NCBI GenBank assembly: GCA_019113175.1
Contig: DXHY01000054.1
Span: forward strand, 1 to 64,000
Reading direction: 5' to 3'
Source: Candidatus Eisenbergiella stercoravium
GTDB taxonomy: Bacteria > Bacillota > Clostridia > Lachnospirales > Lachnospiraceae
DNA length: 64,000 nt
Both the position numbers and the translations under genes were made by a program. The notes below the pieces were generated by a model that made no database searches, had not been told where the DNA came from, and saw only the letters and a program-made list of their open reading frames with translations. Shown one piece after another: positions 16,814 through 24,364 of the stretch. The stretch's first letter is position 1. Each line of letters opens with the position of its first letter.

Positions 16814-18127
16814 TCAGCAGCAAAACTCCCGCAGTCTCTCATAATCCCTCTCCCGGCAGCTCGCCGCGATCTTCACACCCTCCGGCAGATATTCGCAGGT
16901 ATGAACCGACGCGTTCTCGTTCAGGTAACTGACCAGCTCGCCGCGGCTGTAGGGAATGAGAAAAATGCCCTCCCGATTTCCGGCGTAAAGCTTTTCTTCA
17001 ATCATGGATAGCAGGGCCGGAATTCCATAGCCCTGCTTTGCGGACAGATAGATCCGGTTTCCGTCAATCTTAGGAAGCGTCTGCGGATCCATGATTTTGT
17101 CCGCCTTGTTCATCACATGGATGCAGGGAATTTTCTCTGCGCCCAGCTCCCGCAGGGTTTCCTCGGTCACGCGCATCTGCTCCCGGAAGCGCTCGTCAGA
17201 AGCGTCCACCACGTTTAAGAGAAGGTCCGCGAAACGAACCTCGTCCAGAGTGGAGCGGAAGGCCTTGATCAGGCCGTGGGGCAGACGGCTGACGAAGCCC
17301 ACCGTATCGGACAGGAGAAAATCCTTCCGGTTCCCCGGTTCAATTTTGCGCACCGTGGTATCCAGCGTTGCGAACAGCATATCCTTTTCCATGACCATTT
17401 TTTCTTCCTTCACGGTGCCTCCCGCCGTGTCCGCGCAGGTGGTCAGCAGGCGGTTCATCAGAGTGGACTTTCCCGCGTTGGTATAACCCACCAGCGCCGC
17501 GAGAGGAAGGGCTGATTTGCTGCGCTTTCTCCTCTGGATGTCCCGGTCATGCTCGATGGCATCCAGTTCCCGTCCCAGTTCGCTGATGCGGCGTTCGATT
17601 TTTCTGCGGTCCAGCTCGATCTGCTTTTCACCGGAGCCCTTGTTGCTCAGGCTTCCGCTGGCTCCCGCCTGCCGCCCCAGGGAATCGCGCATTCCCACCA
17701 GCCTGGGCAGCATGTACTGAAGGCTGGCAGATTCCACCTGCAGTCTGGCCTCTCTGGTTTTTGCCCGTCTGGAGAAAATCTCCAGAATCAGGCTGGTGCG
17801 GTCCATCACGGAGGCGTCAATCTCCTTCTGCAGATTTTTCAGCTGGGAGGGCGAAAGGGCGTCCTCAAAGATCACATAATCAATGTCGAGAAGTTCCACT
17901 GTCTCCTGAATTTCCGCCACCTTTCCGCTTCCAATATAGTAAGCGGGAGTGGGGGAAGGCAGGCTCTGTTCCATTCGTGCTGCCACCTCCATGCCGCAGG
18001 CCTCCGCCAGGCTCCCCAGCTCTTCCATGGAATTGTCAAAGTCCCTGTCATTTCCCAGCCGCAGACCAACGAGAAGGGCCTGCGGCGTCTTTTCCTGTGT
18101 ACTCTGTATCTCGTAATTTCTTTCCAT
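16814..18127 (-). CDS. hflX: GTPase HflX
   Basis: 437 residues. HflX is a ribosome-associated GTPase that splits stalled 70S ribosomes during stress. The N-terminal HflX domain contains the glycine-rich PTPAYYIGSGKVAEIQE (near 65) and YMLPRLVGM; a coiled segment follows, then the G domain: G1 GYTNAGKSTLMN near 213, G2/G3 ATLDTTVRK and SDTVGFVSRLPH near 275, G4 HVMNKADK near 340. The start at 18127 has GGAGG five bases away; an upstream in-frame ATG is part of that site. The ABC-F ribosomal protection gene ends 50 bp upstream on the same strand, giving two ribosome-rescue-related genes in a row. Confidence 0.95.
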   Translation of the reverse strand: MERNYEIQSTQEKTPQALLVGLRLGNDRDFDNSMEELGSLAEACGMEVAARMEQSLPSPTPAYYIGSGKVAEIQETVELLDIDYVIFEDALSPSQLKNLQKEIDASVMDRTSLILEIFSRRAKTREARLQVESASLQYMLPRLVGMRDSLGRQAGASGSLSNKGSGEKQIELDRRKIERRISELGRELDAIEHDRDIQRRKRSKSALPLAALVGYTNAGKSTLMNRLLTTCADTAGGTVKEEKMVMEKDMLFATLDTTVRKIEPGNRKDFLLSDTVGFVSRLPHGLIKAFRSTLDEVRFADLLLNVVDASDERFREQMRVTEETLRELGAEKIPCIHVMNKADKIMDPQTLPKIDGNRIYLSAKQGYGIPALLSMIEEKLYAGNREGIFLIPYSRGELVSYLNENASVHTCEYLPEGVKIAASCRERDYERLREFCC

Positions 18128-18160
18128 ATATACCTCCACTCCAAAGCGCCTGTTATTCCA
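18128..18160 (-). repeat. Dispersed palindromic element, copy G (short remnant)
   Basis: Minus strand AGGCGCTTTGGAGTGGAGG matches the right arm of the element (CGCTTCGGCATGGAGG type) and supplies the hflX ribosome site. The left half is missing. Confidence 0.45.
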
Positions 18161-18177
18161 ATGTGCGCCAAATCGTT

Positions 18178-19698
18178 TTACAGATTTACAATTTTCGTCG
18201 CCACGTTTTCCCGAAATCTGGCGTCATGTTCCACAAACAGCATGGTGGGGCGGTATTCCAGAATCAGTTTTTCGATCTGCATACGGGAAAAAACGTCGAT
18301 GTAATTAAAAGGTTCATCCCACACATACAGGTGGGCCGGCGTCAGCAGGCTGGCCGCAAGCAGAACCTTCTTTTTCTGTCCTTCCGAGTAGTCTTCCATC
18401 TGTTTCACAAACTGTACCCGGTCAAAATCGAGCTGCCTTAAAATCGAGCAGAACAGGCTCCGGTCCAGGTTTCTTTTCTCGCAGAAGGCAGGAATGTCCC
18501 CCCGCAGTTGGGAAGTATCCTGATTCACATAGGAAATCACCAGTCCGGCGACCGTCTCACAGACGCCCGTTTCCTGAACGGGCAGCGGCTCTCCGGCGCC
18601 CGCCTTTTCCAGAATTCTTTTGATCAGCGTGGATTTGCCGCAGCCGTTTTCCCCGTGCAGGGCAGCCCGGTCTCCCTGTTCGATCTGGAATGTCAGTCCG
18701 GTAAAAACCGCTTTTTCCGAGTCCGCATACCGGATGGAATAGTCCCGCACGTTCACCAGCACCCTTTTGTGATGAGTCAGGGGCATCAGTTTCAGATCCA
18801 CCGGCTCCTCCAGATCCACCAGCAGACCTTTCTTTTCTTCGATCTCCCGGTCAATCCTCTTTTTCATCTGGGTTACGCGGCTTTGCAGTTTTCTGGTTTT
18901 CTCTCCGATATAGGCTCTTCTTCCGCCGTGTCCCGGATCCTTCACCGGATCAAAACCGATTTTACTTCGTTCGCTCTTCTCCGCCCACTGCCCTGTCCGG
19001 TCCGAAGCCTCCTTCAGCCTGCCGATCTCCTTTCGGTGCTTTTCATTTTCCGCTTTCTCAAACGCATCTCTGCGGCTTTTGTTTTCCCACCAGCTGGAGA
19101 AATTCCCGCTCTGTACCTCGATGGTCCGGCGGTTTAAAACCAGCACATGATCCACGCAGGCGTCCAGCAGGTCCCTGTCGTGGGATACCAGAATAAAGCC
19201 CTTCTTTCCCGCCAGATACCGTTTCACCGTTTCTCTGGCTTCCTGATCCAGATGATTCGTGGGTTCATCAATCAGCAGAAAATCGTTCTCCCCGGAAAAA
19301 AGCACTGCCAGCATCACTTTCGTGCGCTCTCCCGGACTCAGAGTCCCGTAGGGCCGGTAAAGGATTTCCGCGTTTTCCCGCAGGAGCTCCAGCTCGCAGA
19401 TCACGCGCCATAGCTCGCAGCCGCCTTTCAGCTCCTCCACAAACTCCGCGGCAGGCTGACTTTTCTGTTCTTCCGTAAGCGGATACGGAAAGTAATCGAA
19501 AACCGCGGAAGTGCGGATGCTTCCCTCATAAGGATATTTCCCAAGGAGCAGGTTCAGGAAAGTAGTCTTTCCCTTTCCGTTGCGTCCGATCAGTCCCAGC
19601 TTCCAGTCTGTATCGAGGGTAAAGGATACGTCTTCAAAAATATTGTCAAAGCTGCCCTCATAAGCAAAGGTCAGATGATTCACTCCAATCTGTGACAT
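18178..19698 (-). CDS. ABC-F ribosomal protection protein, Lsa family
   Basis: 506 residues with two ABC domains and no membrane spans. First domain: Walker A GLIGRNGKGKTT near 38, signature LSPGERTKVML near 125, Walker B LLIDEPTNHLD near 150. A linker of about 80 charged residues (ENKSRRDAFEKAENEKHRKE onward) is the antibiotic-resistance loop region; second domain: HGENGCGKSTL near 350, signature YSEGQKKKVLL near 440, YVWDEPFNYIDVF near 460. Domain motifs and the ending (MLFVEHDARF) follow Lsa(A), which displaces lincosamides, pleuromutilins and streptogramin A from the ribosome. Start 19698 follows GGAGGTGAAA. Resistance is inferred from family, not shown. A long leader with possible attenuator lies upstream. 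Confidence 0.85.
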   Translation of the reverse strand: MSQIGVNHLTFAYEGSFDNIFEDVSFTLDTDWKLGLIGRNGKGKTTFLNLLLGKYPYEGSIRTSAVFDYFPYPLTEEQKSQPAAEFVEELKGGCELWRVICELELLRENAEILYRPYGTLSPGERTKVMLAVLFSGENDFLLIDEPTNHLDQEARETVKRYLAGKKGFILVSHDRDLLDACVDHVLVLNRRTIEVQSGNFSSWWENKSRRDAFEKAENEKHRKEIGRLKEASDRTGQWAEKSERSKIGFDPVKDPGHGGRRAYIGEKTRKLQSRVTQMKKRIDREIEEKKGLLVDLEEPVDLKLMPLTHHKRVLVNVRDYSIRYADSEKAVFTGLTFQIEQGDRAALHGENGCGKSTLIKRILEKAGAGEPLPVQETGVCETVAGLVISYVNQDTSQLRGDIPAFCEKRNLDRSLFCSILRQLDFDRVQFVKQMEDYSEGQKKKVLLAASLLTPAHLYVWDEPFNYIDVFSRMQIEKLILEYRPTMLFVEHDARFRENVATKIVNL

Positions 19699-19703
19699 TT
19701 TCA

Positions 19704-19812
19704 CCTCCATGTCGGAGCGTCCTTTACTCCGACCGCGCGTAAAAATTGCGCATGCGATTTTTACGCTGCGATCACAGCAGTTTGGCGCTCCCGCGCAAAA
19801 CTGCCGAGACAT
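19704..19812 (-). repeat. Dispersed palindromic element, copy C
   Basis: Minus strand: GGCAGTTTTGCGCGGGAGCGCCAAACTG half, inner hairpin GCGTAAAAATCGC/GCAATTTTTACGC, then arm GGACGCTCCGACATGGAGG giving the ABC-F ribosome site. The outer arms GGAGCG/CGCTCC match copy A, while the inner stem differs. Confidence 0.75.
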
Positions 19813-20020
19813 TTTCCGCATACAAAAAAGAGAATGTCATCAGCCGTACAGCCTCTTCCATTCCTGCCAGAAAACCGTTCTCCGGATTCCGTCCCCCTGG
19901 GGGCACGTCCGGCGGCGGGAAGTCCCGCCGTCAGTTTCCTGACGAAAGGAAGAAAACTGTATCTTCCGAGACACAGATACTTTCACACACAAAAAAGATG
20001 GAAAACCTCCCCGCAAACAC

Positions 20021-20098
20021 ATTAAAAAATCAGGGAATCCGTTTTCCGCACAGAAACCGCCCTACGGACAGATCTGCCGGCCGTTCCTGAACGGCCCG
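20021..20098 (-). other. Hairpins downstream of the leader peptide (possible attenuator)
   Basis: Minus strand after the leader peptide: GGCCGTTC/GAACGGCC, a perfect 8-bp stem (near 20098-20080), then a weaker stem AGGG-GTTTC/GAAAAC-CCCT followed by GATTTTTT (ending near 20025). Together with the leader ORF this has the layout of translational or transcriptional attenuation known for several ARE ABC-F genes. Pairing alternatives were judged by eye only. Confidence 0.4.
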
Positions 20099-20117
20099 TT
20101 TTCTTTTTCGTTGAAAG

Positions 20118-20144
20118 TTATCTGCTTCTCTTTCTAATAAACAT
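20118..20144 (-). CDS. Candidate leader peptide of the ABC-F gene
   Basis: Eight codons (MFIRKRSR) plus TAA, with AAGAGG ten bases ahead of the ATG. It lies about 105 nt after the predicted start point and about 420 nt before the ABC-F gene. An in-frame upstream ATG at 20168 would make a 16-residue version (MKNLRGKRMFIRKRSR) but has no ribosome site. Arg-Lys-Arg is a +x+ pattern of the kind at which macrolide- or lincosamide-bound ribosomes stall. Translation is not proven; short ORFs occur by chance. Confidence 0.4.
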   Translation of the reverse strand: MFIRKRSR

Positions 20145-20239
20145 TCTCTTGCCTCTTAAATTTTTCATAACGGCTCAGGCCGGATTAATAAAAATACGTC
20201 GTCCTGAACTGTTATCATATTTGATTGATTTCTGAATTA

Positions 20240-20285
20240 TGTAGCGCTACAGCATCATATTAACCGCGCCGCAGCCGGCTGTCAA
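20240..20285 (-). promoter_or_regulatory. Promoter of the ABC-F leader with a palindromic operator at the start point
   Basis: TTGACA (20285-20280), 17-base spacer and TAATAT (20262-20257). The predicted start falls on the perfect 12-bp palindrome TGTAGCGCTACA (20251-20240), whose central CG-containing form recalls LacI-family operators. The leader to the ABC-F start codon is about 550 nt. Confidence 0.7.
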
Positions 20286-20321
20286 GCGGTTTTGTATTTT
20301 TCTTCCGCAGTTACCTTTGTG

Positions 20322-23300
20322 TCACATGAAATCAAACAGACTGAGCTGTTCGGCTTCCATCTGCGCTTCCGGCTTTTCCTCCACCGCATTTTCCCGGACG
20401 GCCATGTCCTGCGGGATCTCAGCAAGAAACGGGGAAGGCTGTTCGGCGCAGGTGAGGATCAGCTCCTCCACGGCGCGGGTCATGCCTACGAAACACAGTC
20501 TGCGCTCCTCCTGAAGATCGGCCCGGACAAGGCCTGTCTGAAGCGGCATTTTATCCGCCTCCATGCCATACAGGATCACCACTGGAAACTCCAGCCCCTT
20601 GGAGCCGTGCAGCGTCATCAGGGTGACGGCATCCGCCCGGAATTTTCTTCCGCCGTTTCTGCGCACATCTCCGTCCTCACCGAAATCCAGCGTATCCAGA
20701 AACGCTTCCATTGTGGGATATAAAACGGCCATGTCCGCAAGCCGGTTCAGATCCTCCATGACCGCATCCGCGTCCTCTCCCTCCGGCTCCCACTCCTGCA
20801 TCCATTCCTCCAGCAGTCTGACCGGCTTCGTCCGCTTTATCTTTTTCCCATATTTGGATATAAGATATTCAAACCTTTCTTCTGCCGTCTCTCCCAGCAG
20901 GGGACACAGCAGTCTCCGGGCAAGCTCTCCTGCTCCTTCCTGCTCCGGGTAAAGCGCATAACGGAAGAAGGCCAGCGCCGCGCGGACCTCCCGGCGCATC
21001 AGGAAATCCTCTCTTCCCGCGACCACATAGGGAATTCCTTCCTGGCGCAGACATTTTTCCAGCCAGGCGGCCTGGCGGTGGGTCCGGTAAAGCACGGCAA
21101 TGTCGGAAAAGCTGCGCGCCGCATCCCCTCTGTGTTCATTCTCCTCCGTATCCAGCATATCAATGCCGCCGATTTGCCGGTTGATCTCCTTTGCGGTAAA
21201 AATCGCCTCACGCCGCTCATCCGGAGCGGTCACGATACGCACGGCCGCTACGCCGTCACGGTGCGCCCGCATCTGCCGCGCTCCGCCCTCATTGTGGGAA
21301 ATGACGGCGAGGGAAGCGGCAAGAATCTGACGGGTGGACCGGTAATTATCTTCCAGCCGGATGGTATGAAGCTCCGGGAAATCCTCCTGCAGCTTATCAA
21401 AGCAGGCCGCGTCCGAGCCACGGAAGCCATAGATGGACTGATCCGGGTCTCCAATTACAAAAAGCTCTGTTCCATTCCGGTTCCACGCCTGCATCAGACG
21501 GTACTGCAGCGGATTGATGTCCTGAAACTCATCGATCAGAAGGCAGGAAAAACAGGCGCGGTCTTCCTCGGTCACCGTTTCTTCCTCTTCCAGCAGGCGA
21601 AGCGTCTCCAGGAGCAGATCGTCATAATCCATTACCCCCTGCTCCTTCATGGCCTCCTGGTACAACCTGCGGGCTTCCATGCGTTTATCCTCTTCCGTCT
21701 CCTTCCCCTTTTCGCTCTCCGGCTCTGTCATCCCGTTTTTCACACGGGAAAGATCCCTTAAAAACCGGCCCGGAGAACCTTTCAGTCCCGCCTGTTTCAT
21801 GGCTTCCCCTGCAAGCTCCTCCTTCAGCCCCTCATCCGCGAGAAGCACGGAAATCCCCTTTTTCTTCAGGAACCTGCTGCTCACCGCATGGAATGTGCCG
21901 ATCTGAATGTCCTCATATCCGCACTGTTTTGCGTCAGAGGCCTGCTTCAGGCGGTCGCGCATCTCCTGAGCGGCCCTGTTTGTGAAGGTCACTGCGGTGA
22001 TCTGTCCGGGGTCCACGCCTCTTACCTCCACCAGATACTGCAGGCGGGCGATCAGCGTTTTGGTCTTTCCCGCTCCGGGACCGGCAATGACCGCCACAGC
22101 CCGGTCGGAGGCGCGGACGGCTTCTTCCTGCAGAGGATTCAGGGAGGACAGAATCTCCTTTTCCCGTTCAGACGCTGAAGCGGAAGTCCGGCTTTCAGGC
22201 GCTGAAACGGAAAGCTCCTCTGCCTGTTTCAGCAATTTCTCCACCGCTTCTGCAGATTCCGCACCCAACTCGCGGGAAAATTCTTCGGCAGCCGTTTTTT
22301 CCGCAGTTTCTGCCCCCCATTTTTCTGCATCTTTTCCTTCCTGTTCTGTCCGCTTCGTACCGGACCTGCGCTTCGCTCCTGCAGTCCGCTCCTCTTTCTG
22401 TTCCATCTGCTCCAGTTCTTCCGCGGAAAACAGGGAAAGCTGTCCCTCCAGACTGCTGATGTCTTCCTCCGAAAGCAGGCCGATTTTTCCATACTCTCCA
22501 TCGCAGCCGGGCGTGCGCTTCACCCGTCCCTCCCGCAGACGGCTGATTCCTTCAGCCACCAGCGGCCCCGCCGCGTGACGGATATCCTCAATGGGCGCCT
22601 GCCTCAGGATGAAAAATTCCGCTCCCAGCGCCCCAACCAGCCTGTCACAGGTTTCCTGTACCTTCTTTCCGGCCGCACTGGCTCCGGTGGAAGCGGCGAT
22701 TACCTCCGGAAGCGGAACCAGGCTTTCAAAGGGCTTCGCATCCGGCCGCACGTAGTCCTCAGGCCGGTCAGCCAGCTGTTCCACCCGGTTCAGCACGCCG
22801 ATGGTGATCTTTTTTCCACAGACCGGACAGCGGCCCCCGAACTCCGCGGTCTCCTGGGGACTGATACAGAGACCGCATTTTCGATGGCCGTCAAAATGAT
22901 ATTTTCCTTCCTCCGGGAAAAATTCCAGCGTTCCGGCAAGTCCCTCTCCCGTGTTTATGGCCTTCGCAATTCCGGCATAGGACAGCTCCGTCTGAAACAG
23001 AGTAGCCTCACGTCCCAGCTTCGCCGGTGAATGGGCGTCCGAGTTGGAAACCAGGAAATAGGAGTCCAGCGCGGAAACCCTCCAGTTCATGGGCGGATCG
23101 GAAGAAAGTCCCGTTTCCAGCGCATGGATGTAGGGCGTCAGATCCCCAAAGCATTCCTCGATGGAATCAAAGCCGGAAAAAGCCCCGAACAGCGAAAAAT
23201 GAGGCGTCCAGATATGGGCCGGAACATATACGGCTTCCGGACAGGTTTCCAGCATGATTTCCAGCAGATCTCTGCAGTCCAGCCCCAGAATCGGCCTGCC

Positions 23301-23702
23301 GTCCGAATGAATGTTTCCGATCAGCTCCAACCGTCTGGAAAAGGCCTCCGCCTCCTCAAGTCCGGGCAGCAGGAGCAGGCTGTGCACCTTGCGCACCCTT
23401 TCGTTTTTCTTATAAATGGAGCTGATCTCTCCCGTCACCAGAAAACGCGGCTTCTCCTCCGGCACGCCCTCCTGATGGATACGGTACTCCTCCTTCAGCA
23501 CATAAAGCCCATCCTCCGCGGGTTCCAGCTTTTCCATCAGCTCTGCCCGCCATGTGGGGTGGGTGAAATCCCCTGTTCCCAGAATATGAATTCCCTTTTT
23601 TCTCGCCATGAATTCCAGATGCTCCGGATCGCCGTCCCTGCTCGTTGCCCGGGAAAACCGGGAATGTATGTGCAGGTCTCCTATGTATGTCTGATGTGTC
23701 AT
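20322..23702 (-). CDS. EndoQ-like PHP nuclease fused to UvrD/PcrA-type helicase
   Basis: 1126 residues. N-terminus (1-230) is a PHP metallo-hydrolase: GDLHIHSRFS with His 11 and 13, GTGDFTHP, TGEISS, PAHIWTPHF and SNSDAHSPAKLGRE. Cys 276/279/292/295 form a zinc site, then GVLNRVEQLADRP. This order matches archaeal endonuclease Q, which nicks DNA 5' of deaminated bases. From about 515 a superfamily 1 helicase follows: Walker A GPGAGKTKT near 545, LIDEFQDINPLQ, GDPDQSIYGFRGSD, and the C-terminal LHGSKGLEFPVV and FVGMTRA motifs. QLSLF, a sliding-clamp motif, occurs in the linker near 421 and again five residues from the C-terminus. Start chosen at 23702 with GGAGG; six codons further up there is an ATG overlapping that site. 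Probably nicks and unwinds at deaminated bases; inferred. Confidence 0.85.
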   Translation of the reverse strand: MTHQTYIGDLHIHSRFSRATSRDGDPEHLEFMARKKGIHILGTGDFTHPTWRAELMEKLEPAEDGLYVLKEEYRIHQEGVPEEKPRFLVTGEISSIYKKNERVRKVHSLLLLPGLEEAEAFSRRLELIGNIHSDGRPILGLDCRDLLEIMLETCPEAVYVPAHIWTPHFSLFGAFSGFDSIEECFGDLTPYIHALETGLSSDPPMNWRVSALDSYFLVSNSDAHSPAKLGREATLFQTELSYAGIAKAINTGEGLAGTLEFFPEEGKYHFDGHRKCGLCISPQETAEFGGRCPVCGKKITIGVLNRVEQLADRPEDYVRPDAKPFESLVPLPEVIAASTGASAAGKKVQETCDRLVGALGAEFFILRQAPIEDIRHAAGPLVAEGISRLREGRVKRTPGCDGEYGKIGLLSEEDISSLEGQLSLFSAEELEQMEQKEERTAGAKRRSGTKRTEQEGKDAEKWGAETAEKTAAEEFSRELGAESAEAVEKLLKQAEELSVSAPESRTSASASEREKEILSSLNPLQEEAVRASDRAVAVIAGPGAGKTKTLIARLQYLVEVRGVDPGQITAVTFTNRAAQEMRDRLKQASDAKQCGYEDIQIGTFHAVSSRFLKKKGISVLLADEGLKEELAGEAMKQAGLKGSPGRFLRDLSRVKNGMTEPESEKGKETEEDKRMEARRLYQEAMKEQGVMDYDDLLLETLRLLEEEETVTEEDRACFSCLLIDEFQDINPLQYRLMQAWNRNGTELFVIGDPDQSIYGFRGSDAACFDKLQEDFPELHTIRLEDNYRSTRQILAASLAVISHNEGGARQMRAHRDGVAAVRIVTAPDERREAIFTAKEINRQIGGIDMLDTEENEHRGDAARSFSDIAVLYRTHRQAAWLEKCLRQEGIPYVVAGREDFLMRREVRAALAFFRYALYPEQEGAGELARRLLCPLLGETAEERFEYLISKYGKKIKRTKPVRLLEEWMQEWEPEGEDADAVMEDLNRLADMAVLYPTMEAFLDTLDFGEDGDVRRNGGRKFRADAVTLMTLHGSKGLEFPVVILYGMEADKMPLQTGLVRADLQEERRLCFVGMTRAVEELILTCAEQPSPFLAEIPQDMAVRENAVEEKPEAQMEAEQLSLFDFM

Positions 23703-23706
23703 CCTT

Positions 23707-23781
23707 ATGTTTACCTCCATGCCGAAGCGTCGCAAATTCCGATTGAAAAATACGCTGTCGGGCGCATTTTTCAACCTTTTC
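23707..23781 (-). repeat. Dispersed palindromic element, copy D (short form)
   Basis: Minus strand: TTGAAAAATGCGCCCGACAGCGTATTTTTCAA hairpin, then TCGGAATTTGCGACGCTTCGGCATGGAGG, which includes the ribosome site of the helicase gene. Nearly identical to copy E at 60.1 kb but located at a gene start instead of a gene end. Confidence 0.8.
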
Positions 23782-23864
23782 CCTTCCGGCCCCTGATGTC
23801 CGTGTTTTTCCTTTCGCAGCTATATAGGAAAACTGCGGACAGAAAGGGGTTCCTTTCGGTGATT

Positions 23865-23893
23865 ATTATAACTTTTTGAGGAATGGGGCGCAA
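23865..23893 (-). promoter_or_regulatory. Probable promoter of the EndoQ-UvrD gene
   Basis: Minus strand TTGCGC (23893-23888), 17-base spacer, TATAAT (23870-23865). The -10 is perfect and the -35 matches at four positions. A small hairpin GAAAGG/CCTTTC lies just after the start point. Confidence 0.6.
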
Positions 23894-23949
23894 GCAATCT
23901 CTTGCTCGCAAGGACTTGCCCGCAATCTCTTGCCCGCAATGATTTGTCC
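23894..23949. repeat. Two tandem copies of a 28-bp repeat
   Basis: GCAATCTCTTGCTCGCAAGG-ACTTGCCC at 23894-23921 is repeated at 23922-23949 with four mismatches. It lies inside degenerate sequence between the helicase promoter and a broken acetyltransferase gene. Only two units are present. Confidence 0.7.
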
Positions 23950-23959
23950 TCTGAATGGT

Positions 23960-24106
23960 CTGCCGGAAGGTTTCGCTGTAAAACTCTGCTTCCAGCAAAA
24001 AAGTATTCAGCACCAGTCGAATATTGATCATTCCAACCACTTTATCCTCTTCCTCTCTGACATAAAAGCAGGTCAATACCGGCGTTTTATCGCCCACATG
24101 TTTCAA
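23960..24106 (-). pseudogene. GNAT acetyltransferase remnant
   Basis: The frame reads MKHVGDKTPVLTCFYVREEE then DKVVGMINIRLVLNTFLLEAE, the beta2-beta4 part of a GNAT fold as found in Firmicute N-acetyltransferases (xxVGMINIRxxLNxxL). The expected acetyl-CoA P-loop that should follow is absent; the frame runs instead into the repeat sequence. No ribosome site of quality precedes it. It is best read as a gene fragment. Confidence 0.6.
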
Positions 24107-24364
24107 GATTTTTCTTGCCTGCCCCGTCCGAAGGTGTTACAATACAGTCAGGCATAAAATTTCTTAAAGGCCATTCGGCTTTTCAGGCAGGGCGATCATC
24201 CGCCCATTCTGCTTTTCTTATTTTTCAGAAACTCTATGCTGAATCCCTTAAATCCACACATCAAATCACAGAATCGGCAGGAGCCTCTGAAAATGTGGCT
24301 CCGGTGCCGCAGAGAGCGCATTTCACACGTTTTTCGCGTTTCTCCATGAAGAAAGGAGCCGCCT

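Noticed and set aside
23894-23949. CRISPR-like repeat
   Set aside because: Only two directly adjoining units with no spacer and no cas genes.
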